A DNA stretch of 64,000 nucleotides, from NCBI GenBank assembly GCA_024196135.1, contig JAMQCK010000019.1, positions 122,347-186,346 on the forward strand, given 5' to 3'. Source of the stretch: Pleurotus ostreatus/Saccharomyces cerevisiae fusant. Taxonomy: Eukaryota; Opisthokonta. The position numbers were made by a program, and so were the translations under genes. Under the pieces are notes generated by a model that searched no databases, had not been told where the DNA came from, and saw only the letters and a program-made list of their open reading frames with translations. Shown here in pieces: positions 56,908 through 64,000 of this stretch. The stretch's first letter is position 1; each line of letters begins with the position of its first letter.

Positions 56908-58519
56908 ATGTCCCTTTTGCTGGAAGAGTCTGTGTCTCATCTACCCAGCGAGATTCTGGATATCATCTTTTCAGATGAAAATCTCTCGCAAGGCGACCTC
57001 ACTCGCGCAGCACGTGTATCGCACGAGTGGCATGATGTGGCTGTTCCGCTGCTTTGGCATACCATTCACGGCCCTGAATGCTTTGTGAGGCTGATTCCAG
57101 ACGATGTTTGGCGTCTGTGGCGTGAAGCGCAGACCCCTTCATCAGTCAGGACATACCAAGTCAGTGAATGTTGCCATTCATGATGGAAAGATGATCTGAC
57201 GGTAATCTCTATAGAGCAGGCGCTTGCAACTGGCCAAAGACGACTTCATCCCCATCTACCAAAAGATGCGCTTTGTCAAGGTTTTCGTCGTCGACATGAA
57301 TTACCCAGATGCAGATGCCGACCGCTATGCGGTCATCGTCGATACGCTGTGGGATCGTCTGTCACGGGACCGCCACCTGCTCCCGAATCTGCGCTCACTG
57401 CGCTTCGATGCCCGCCGCAGCATACTACACATGCGTTATCAATTGGTCTTTACACGACTATTCAACTTACTCCTCTCCCCTCGCATGACCAGCAAGACGC
57501 TGGGAGAGCTGATTATGACCAGATCCACCCTCGACTTCTTCGTGGACTACCACACATACACGCCCAAAATCATCACCGCCATCCAGAAGCGATATACGCA
57601 TATTGAGAAGGTGGATCTGTACATCAACGAGGTACCGCCCGACGACTCGCTTGCAATGTTCGCGCGCAAAGGCACACTGCGGTCGCTCGAGTTGCGCTTC
57701 GGCTGGGAGGTACATCGCGATTGCGACCCCAGTCTTGTCACGTCGTCCAGCGCACCGGGAGGGTTTGGATCCCTCCAGACACTTGGTCTGCACGGCCTCC
57801 GCGCGCCCTCCGTTACGGGCGCCCTCCGTTCGTGGCACTACCCTAGTTTGCGGAGCTTCTCCACCCTCCATCTGACCCGCGCTCATGCCAATCAACTGCG
57901 CGACATGCTCCTCGCCCTACACGACCACGCGTCGCACGACACGCTCCGCCAACTTCTGATCAGTCCATTTATCTGGCGCTACAGCCCTCAGCAGCTGCAT
58001 CACATCGAGATCCTCGCCGCCTTCCGCCACCTCACGCACGTCGCCCTCAGCGCCACGCTCGGCGTGCTGCTCTCGGACGATGAGCACGAGCAGGTCGCGG
58101 GCTGGTGGCCAAACCTGGAGCTCCTGGAGTACAACACGGCGTCGGCGACATTTCATGGCCTATCGCAGGACCAGGACACTCCTGCGACGCTCGGGGCGCT
58201 CCTGCACTACGCACGGCTGTGCCCCAGGCTGCGAGACTTGTCTCTCCCTGTCACCGTGCACGGCGATGGCGTCCCGGAGATCTCCACCGAGCCAAAGTCC
58301 CACCAATCTGAAGACGCAACATGCCCACCGGCATTCACGCACCCACTGTCCCGACTTCACGTCGGCGACTCCGTGCTCGACGAGGACTGCGTGAGGCAGG
58401 CGGCGACGTTACTGCGACAGCTGTTCCCGAATCTCACCGAGGTCGACTTCAACGAGTTCGAGTGGAACGAGTCGAGAACGCCTTGGCTCGAAGTGCGTAA
58501 GGCGCTAGCGAAGGAGTAG
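56908..58519 (+). CDS. F-box/LRR-type protein
   Basis: Two exons (56908-57159, 57215-58519) give 518 aa. The N-terminus has an F-box-like motif (HLPSEILDIIFSDENLSQGD followed by AARVSHEWHDVAVPLLWHTI), typical of the large Agaricomycete F-box family that recruits substrates to SCF ubiquitin ligases. The remainder has irregular leucine-rich repeats (LLPNLRSLRFDAR, TLRSLELRFGWEV, SLQTLGLHGL, HLTHVALSATLGVLLSDDEH, NLELLEYNT, LCPRLRDLSLPV, LFPNLTEVDFNEFEW). The partner is unknown. The gene directly follows the alcohol oxidase on the same strand with 215 bp between. The pair has been duplicated together, and the second F-box copy at 60080 is broken. Confidence 0.8.
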
Positions 58520-58694
58520 AGCACGGCGCCCGGAGAAGGAGTGAGGCACAGTGATGGATACTAGGATAGGGTGTAGAGTGTCTGGCCTCGACACCGGTGT
58601 ATTGCATGACTGGTTTTTATGAGGCTGACATGTTCGCAAGCACATTGCACCAGGTAGATGCACTTAGTAGGACGAATCGTGTCATATCGCGCTC

Positions 58695-59853
58695 GGCGAC
58701 AAGCCGGAGCTTGCGATATCGTGTTCAGCGAGTCCGTGACTAGCACGAGCAGAAGTTCCAGCGTTGACATAAGTCAGCGCCCTTCGCACTGATCCCTCGC
58801 TGGGACCGAATAGCAAATTGTTCGAAATTCTGTACTACACGGTACGTCCCAGTACTTGTTCTTGACTCGAGATTTGCTTGACAAGGTAATTCCTAGCTCT
58901 GCCCTAAATCCATGGGACGCACGTACTTTCGAGCGCGACTGACGCGCATGCACCTCCATCTTTGAATTCGGTTATCTGGAGGAGCAGGCATTTCCCCTTC
59001 TCAAACTCATCATTCCAACAGCCTAATCAGCTCCGGCGCAGACGTCGTCGCCCTCGTCTGGGGCTACAAGCGCTCCCGCGAGCTCGCGCGCCGGTTACCG
59101 GCGTACAGGGGCGAGCTGGCGTCCATGCATCCAGCATCTCCCCTGGGCCCAAAAGCGAAAAGAAGGATGGCCTCACCGCGGGCAGCACCGGCATCCCTCT
59201 CGTCAAGCTAGCCCATGAGGGCAAGGAAACGGTTGACACGGCAATGGCGAGCAATTTGGCGGCAGCGCCGATGGTCGCCGGCGCGATCACGAAGTCAACG
59301 GATGCCTCGACGATAGACGCAGAAACTAGAGGCCCCTTCGCCGGTCCTGCTTTAGGTCCTGTTCCCGTCGATGCGCCGGACATTGAGTATAGTAAGGAGG
59401 ATGAGAAGGCCATCGAGGAGTGGGCGCGGGGGTTTGGTAAGCGGGCTTACTGTGCTACGGCCGAATACTGACGCGTGTTCTTAGTGCAAACGGCGTGGCA
59501 TTCAGTAGGTCCTTAGCCAGTGATGCTTCAAATTGCGATGTGCTTGACGTTTTTATACTCAGCTCGACACTTGCGCGATGAAGCCTCGCGAGGAGGGATG
59601 CGCGACTCAACGTTCACGGCGTTCAAAACTTGAAAACAGTCGACGTGAGTGTTCCATCATTTCTGTTTTCTTCTCATCCGATTTGAATCCCCATCCGACT
59701 TTCTCGCTCTGAATACTCCTACTTACCGACAATCTACTCCAGCTCTCCATCGCTCCGCTCAATGTTGGTGCGAACACCTGCAGCACGGCGCTTCTGGTGG
59801 GAGAGAAGGCCGCAATGATCATCGCGGAGGACCTTCGCATCCAGGGAGTCTGA
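58695..59853 (+). pseudogene. Truncated, degenerate alcohol oxidase copy
   Basis: From about 58695 the sequence follows the 3' part of the intact alcohol oxidase gene, starting at the segment equivalent to the end of its exon 9 (CGAGTCCGTGA is shared) and running to a matching end GVTGA-type stop at 59851-59853. Equivalents of introns and exons 10-15 are recognisable, e.g. SGADVVALVWGYKRSRELAR and SIAPLNVGANTCSTALLVGE. The N-terminal FAD domain is absent. Indels shift the frame, for example after GELASMHPAS and in the segment corresponding to DEAGVVDARLNV. The acidic/Thr-rich insert of the intact gene is present here too. Confidence 0.85.
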
Positions 59854-59912
59854 TATTGCGCAAACACTGCTCGATACACGATTGCCATATCATCCCATAG
59901 AGCCGCATACTA

Positions 59913-59937
59913 TTAGTATTACTATTAGTAATACTAA
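59913..59937. repeat. Perfect 10-bp hairpin between the two pseudogenes
   Basis: TTAGTATTAC and GTAATACTAA are perfect reverse complements separated by TATTA. The hairpin sits between the end of the oxidase pseudogene and the F-box pseudogene. It could be a small terminator-like or foldback structure; no equivalent is seen in the intact copy. Confidence 0.6.
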
Positions 59938-60079
59938 AACCCATCGCACTGCGTGACGGTCACGGTTGAATTCGAGAGCACGTGAATTATCGACTACCGA
60001 CAGCTGCCGAAAGACGGAACCAATCTGATCTGTCTTGCCTTCGACGTGCACGGCGCATCGGATTTTAGTGACGCCCACC

Positions 60080-61558
60080 ATGTCACGATTACCAAGCGAG
60101 ATACTGCACATCATATTCACAGACGAAGCTATCACTCAGAGCGATCTTGCTCAATTGGCACGCGTGCAGCGGGAATGGTACGATGCTGCCATTCCTTTGC
60201 TCTGGCAAACTATGCACGGGCTGCGAGGCCTACTACTACTAATGCCGGATGATGCACTGCTCTTGGAGCATATACCACGGAGAGGTACTGATGCGGTGGT
60301 TCCGAGACTGGTCAGTGTCCGACCCGAAACTCATCGGTGGCAATCTATGCAAGGACTGACCACGTTCTCTGTAGAACCTGCGTCGTCAAATTCACGAAGA
60401 CGACTTAACTCCCGTACTCAGAAAATCGCACTTCGTCAAAACTCTCATCATCGACCGGGACCCTGCACTCGACTGCCACAAAGCTGACATCGATGCGTTG
60501 GCACAGTGTTCGCCGCCCCGGTGTTTGTTCCCCAACCTTCGTTCCCTGCGCCTCGACATCAAAGACCACGCCGACTACGGTTCCCTAAGCACGACGTTCG
60601 GGACATTGCTCAATCTGCAGCTCTCCCACCATGTGACCAGCGCAGCCCTGGAGGAGCTTACAGTGACCAATCGAACCCTGCCCTGCGCCAACGACTACCT
60701 GACTTACGCACCGATCCTCTTCACCGCCATCCAACAACGCTATCCGAACCTCGAGAAAATCGAGTTTAGCATCCGCGAAAGGCCTCCTGGTGACCTCCTT
60801 GCCATATTCGCCCGCCTACCCAACCTACGGTCACTCGACCTGAACTTCAACCACAGAAATCGGAACTGCGAGCTCACCTCCGCCACCTCATCCACCGTCC
60901 CAAACGGCTTCTCATCCCTCGCCCATCTTAGTGTACACTACCTGAATGCGCCGTCGCTCGCGGGCGCCGTCCGCGCGTGGCGCTTTCCGCGCCTGCAGAA
61001 CTTTGCCGCGCACTAACTTATGCGCGCCAGCGTCGACCAGGTCTGCGACATCCTCCTCGCCCTGCATGACCACGTATCCCACGGTACGCTGCGCAGCCTA
61101 CACCTCCGTGGAACCAGGCGCTCGCGCACTGGGCTCCCCTTGCGCCTGCACCACATCTGCGCTCTCGCTGCTTTCCCCCACCTCACGCACGTCACGCTCG
61201 ACGCCACGCTCGGCGTGCTGCTGACGGACGACGAGCATGCGCAGATTGCGGGGTGGTGGCCGCAGCTGGAGTTTTTGGCCTTCAACACGAACTTCATTGT
61301 TGAACGATCTTCGGGCCAGGAAGACGCACACGCGACGCTCGGCGCGCTCATACACTACGCGCGATTATGCCCCAAGTTGTGCGAGTTGGAGATCCCGTTG
61401 ACCATTCATTCGGTGCCCGAAGTTCCCGCCGACTTGGCCTCTCACTCCTTCCAACATCCACTCGAACGGCTTTTCCTCGGCCACTCTCCAATCGACCAGG
61501 ACTGCGGAGAGAGAACGGTGGAGTATCTAGCAGTGCTGTTTCCGAAGCGTGGAACGCG
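60080..61558 (+). pseudogene. Degenerate F-box/LRR copy with premature stop and lost 3' end
   Basis: The start MSRLPSEILHIIFTDEAITQ parallels the intact F-box gene. Exon 1 (60080-60309) splices through GTCAGT...CTGTAG to an LRR region (FPNLRSLRLDIK, HLTHVTLDATLGVLLTDDEH, PQLEFLAFNT). An in-frame TAA at 61014-61016 interrupts it where the intact copy reads through. Similarity then continues until about 61548, where a poly-T tract and unrelated DNA replace the expected end. A non-consensus intron (GTGGCG...CGCCAG) could in principle skip the stop, but the 3' truncation remains. Confidence 0.8.
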
Positions 61559-61866
61559 TTTTTTTTTTTTTTTTTGAAGTCATTTTTTGGACACCAGGGG
61601 CTACCTATGGTGGTCCTTCCGCTATTTACGTGTATGAGTATGCCGTCCGCTACCTCGTCATCCATTGTCGTTCCCTGGCTCCGGATGGCCTGCGGACGGA
61701 GCAATTCCCCCCGCAGCCCGGCACTTCCGAGTACCGTTTCCCGGCCGCCGCTATTCCTTCCTGCATACCCCTCCACCTGAGCCGTTTGCTGGCCTTCCGA
61801 GATCGCTTCCGTGCGGGCCTTGAAGTGCTCGGCCGCGTTAAGCGGTTATCGCACGAGGAAGAGTGA
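61559..61866 (+). other. Poly(T)17 tract and adjoining unrelated ORF
   Basis: Seventeen T's (61559-61575) mark the break in F-box homology. The following + strand frame is open to TGA 61864-61866 and encodes peptides such as SAIYVYEYAVRYLVIHC and LLAFRDRFRAGLEVLGRV with coding-like GC3. I do not recognise it. The poly-T could be the poly(A) tail of a reverse-transcribed sequence inserted on the minus strand, or simple slippage. Confidence 0.45.
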
Positions 61867-63565
61867 ATGCGTGATGTTGTCGGAGTCGTCTTCAAGGCTG
61901 TCGACTTGCCGAGTGCGTCACGGATTTCTTCGCCTGCTCCGAGCGCGCATTACCTCGAGTCGCTGAGCCTAAAGCGTCGAGGGTGGGTGTCGTATCTCCA
62001 GAGAATTATGGAGTGTCGATATTAGGTCGAGTGTGGTAGTGTAATGTAGCCCGAGCGAGGGTGCATCGTGGGCACCCGCGGTGATCTTGACTTCGAGGGT
62101 TCGTTGTTCTCAGGCGGATTCCGGTGACCCGGCCCCCCAGGTCGCTCCGATCGGGGCCCCCGGGGCGCTCGGATATGATCCGAATTTGGGATCCCACGTG
62201 CCGCGCCAGCCCCCTCCTCCCGCCATCGCGCGCCTGGCCCGCGCGTTTGCTCCCGCCGCCCCCCTCCCGGCGTCGCTCGGGTCTCCGACGTCTCGCAGGG
62301 CAGGTCACCGACGAAAAGGTCCCGCCGCCCAGCTCTGGTCCCGTCCGCCGCGGCGTCCGGCGACGCGTTCGACTCCCGACCCGTCTCTTCCCCCTTCCCC
62401 TCCGCGCGCGCGTACTGCGCAGGCCCCGGACCATCTTCCCCTCGCGAGCGCCCCCCTTCCCCGCGGTCGCTGCAAGCTCTCGCCTGGGACGCTCTCCCTG
62501 CATCAGGTGCGTCCGCGACGTGTCTGGATCGCGTCGATCGTGCACTGATCATCGTCCCTCGCTGCTCAGATGCGACGACGACGCCGGCCGCGATGCGCGC
62601 GCTTTTACACCACCATCCTCAACCTCCTTTACGCCTTTACGCCTCCCGATCTCCGTCTTCAAGCGTAGTCCCTACCCCCTTCCTCATATATATACGACCT
62701 CCCCCTGCCCCATTCCCCCTCCATCGCCTACAGGAGCCCCACTCCGGCTGTCCTACGGACCAAGGCTGTATATATGTGGGTGTGTTGCTGTATCACATCT
62801 CGGAGCTCCTGCTGATAGACGAGCGAGTCAGGGACGTCTCCTGTAATCTCGCGGACGGAGGGCCTTCTGTCGCGCTGTTCAAGCGCGCGCACGAAGGGCT
62901 TACAAGTCATAGAATATCCTACTAGATTGTCTGTACCTCGTTCCTCAGTAAAATGACCACCTCCCTCCGTGTTCTCCTATCTATGAGTACCAGTAGTTGA
63001 TAGGAGCATCCCTTAATCAAAGTACTATATCATTGAAGGAACCCCTCGGTGTGCACCGTGACCTTTGAGAACAACTTGACTATATGTGGGGTAGGACATG
63101 CATGTAACACACTCATGCATAATAGCTGAAGCGACGAGGGATGTGCTATGGAGTAGTGGACTCGACGAAAGCCTGCTGAAGAGAAGTTGAACTTATTGTC
63201 GGATATTGCCGGCGAATTTCCACGCCACCGTAGGCAAGTCAGACGAGAATATGCGCGATTTTTGTGAGGGCCTGTGAGCTGAAGGAGGATTCCAGTAGAC
63301 TAGAGACATGTACACGTCTGATTCATTGTGATTTCCGAGTCTTTCTTTTGCAGTGCAGCATGAGAAAGCGATGTTTTTGTGGCAAGCTGGACTTCCTGGC
63401 GAGTCTTGCCCATGCGCGCCATATCTTGGGTCTGCGAACTTAGAAACAAAGCTCATGCCTTCTTCAGTCGTACTGTATCGTAAATAATCATGTCTCATTG
63501 CGCGTGAATTATGAGTACGTGTATCGACGTCAAGGTCAGTGAATAAAACTGTATTTGTAGGTAGT
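61867..63565. other. GC-rich then AT-richer intergenic sequence, no gene identified
   Basis: 62040-62560 is very GC-rich with CG/GCC runs, giving long overlapping ORFs in several frames without recognisable motifs. From about 62930 the sequence becomes AT-richer. I find no supported gene. Confidence 0.4.
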
Positions 63566-64000
63566 TCATCTGTCCATTGCGCGTTTCTTCGTAGCGGGCT
63601 GCTCAGGGTCGCTAACTCCATAGTCAACTAAGCTAAAGGCCTTACGCTTCCCTGTACAGGCGCTTGTAACCATACTGACGCGTGTGGGCGTACGAAATGG
63701 GGACTGCAGAGGTGCAGTATCATTTGGCGGTGGACACGGCGAGGGCGGCGCGGATTGCGGATTGCGATGCTGTATGGTCCGTTCGCGAGAAGAACGATGC
63801 CGGCTCGGGCAAGCTGGACGAGCAAAGTGGCGGTGGGTGACCGCCTTGCACAAGAGAAGCCGACTCAGGCGTCAAAATGATGGTGGGCGTGGTGTGGCGT
63901 GAGTCTTCAGGATCCGATCCTGGAGGGCTAGGAACCGATTCTTGAGGGGGTGCTGGTGGCGCGGCTATCTCGAGCTTGGCGCTTGACGCGCTAGCTGCCG
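63566..64000 (-). CDS. Possible C-terminal end of a gene running off the right edge
   Basis: On the minus strand, a frame open from the window edge down to about 63722 is Pro/Ser/Ala-rich (APPAPPQESVPSPPGSDPED). A second frame ending at 63566 encodes a plausible nuclear C-terminus, TGKRKAFSLVDYGVSDPEQP followed by ATKKRAMDR (bipartite-like basic clusters). They may be joined by an intron I cannot place with confidence. No family is recognised. Confidence 0.35.

Noticed and set aside
62124..62846. 240-codon Pro/Arg-rich ORF on + and long overlapping ORFs on -
   Set aside because: Very GC-rich sequence is open in several frames at once; no domain, no splice logic, no ATG context.

Overview
The window reads as nuclear DNA of a filamentous basidiomycete, most likely an Agaricomycete such as a wood-decay polypore. 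The evidence is GC-rich coding sequence, dense genes on both strands, introns of mostly 46-70 nt with GT(A/G)NG donors and CTAAC/CTGAC-like branch sites, two fungal-type protein kinases (FunK1), a GMC alcohol oxidase, an F-box/LRR gene and a Tad/I-like LINE ORF1. All gene models were spliced by hand. Each spliced model listed keeps its reading frame across every junction and closes with a whole number of codons.

Layout. 1-420: window edge, possibly the last codons of a gene. 422-493: initiator tRNA-Met. 905-5997 (-): CAF120/Skg3-like protein. 7912-12205 (+): nine-exon orphan gene. 13442-14991 (-): PA2G4/EBP1 (cdb4) homologue. 15692-18445 (-): SAM-dependent methyltransferase with a long low-complexity tail. 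18927-19487 (+): complex I NDUFB8. 19950-21489 (+): 7-TM protein. 21793-26092 (-): RAD2/XPG nuclease. 26536-28218 (+): zinc-less MDR reductase. 28332-29469 (-): COX11, divergent from the DNAJC8-like splicing J-protein at 29645-30554. 30837-32424 (+): RMI1. 33270-34932 (-): conserved-looking orphan. 35554-38072 (-): FunK1 kinase. 38345-38416: second, identical initiator tRNA. 38752-40557 (-): tail-anchored Pex26-like protein.

The right third is more dynamic. It holds a gene-poor stretch (40.6-43.6 kb) with a MITE-like element, a TM/coiled-coil orphan (43634-45882), an ORF1-only LINE with a 14-bp target-site duplication and a TATC-repeat tail (46344-47991), a second FunK1 gene in inverted orientation (48216-50591), a probable LINE 3' remnant, and an orphan (51641-52978). 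Next come an intact alcohol oxidase plus F-box gene pair (53719-58519) and a decayed tandem copy of the same pair (about 58695-61558), ended by a 17-nt poly-T tract and unrelated sequence.

Functional links. Most genes are conserved housekeeping: mRNA decay and translation (CAF120, PA2G4), splicing (DNAJC8), genome stability (RAD2, RMI1) and mitochondrial respiration (NDUFB8, COX11). Alcohol oxidase and the Pex26-like anchor both point to peroxisomes, although the oxidase lacks an obvious C-terminal PTS1. No CRISPR, phage or bacterial operon structure is present. The most unusual items are the half-LINE, the AOX/F-box tandem duplication with decay, the MITE-like element, the inverted FunK1 pair with a retained CACGTG promoter box, and two GC-AG introns.
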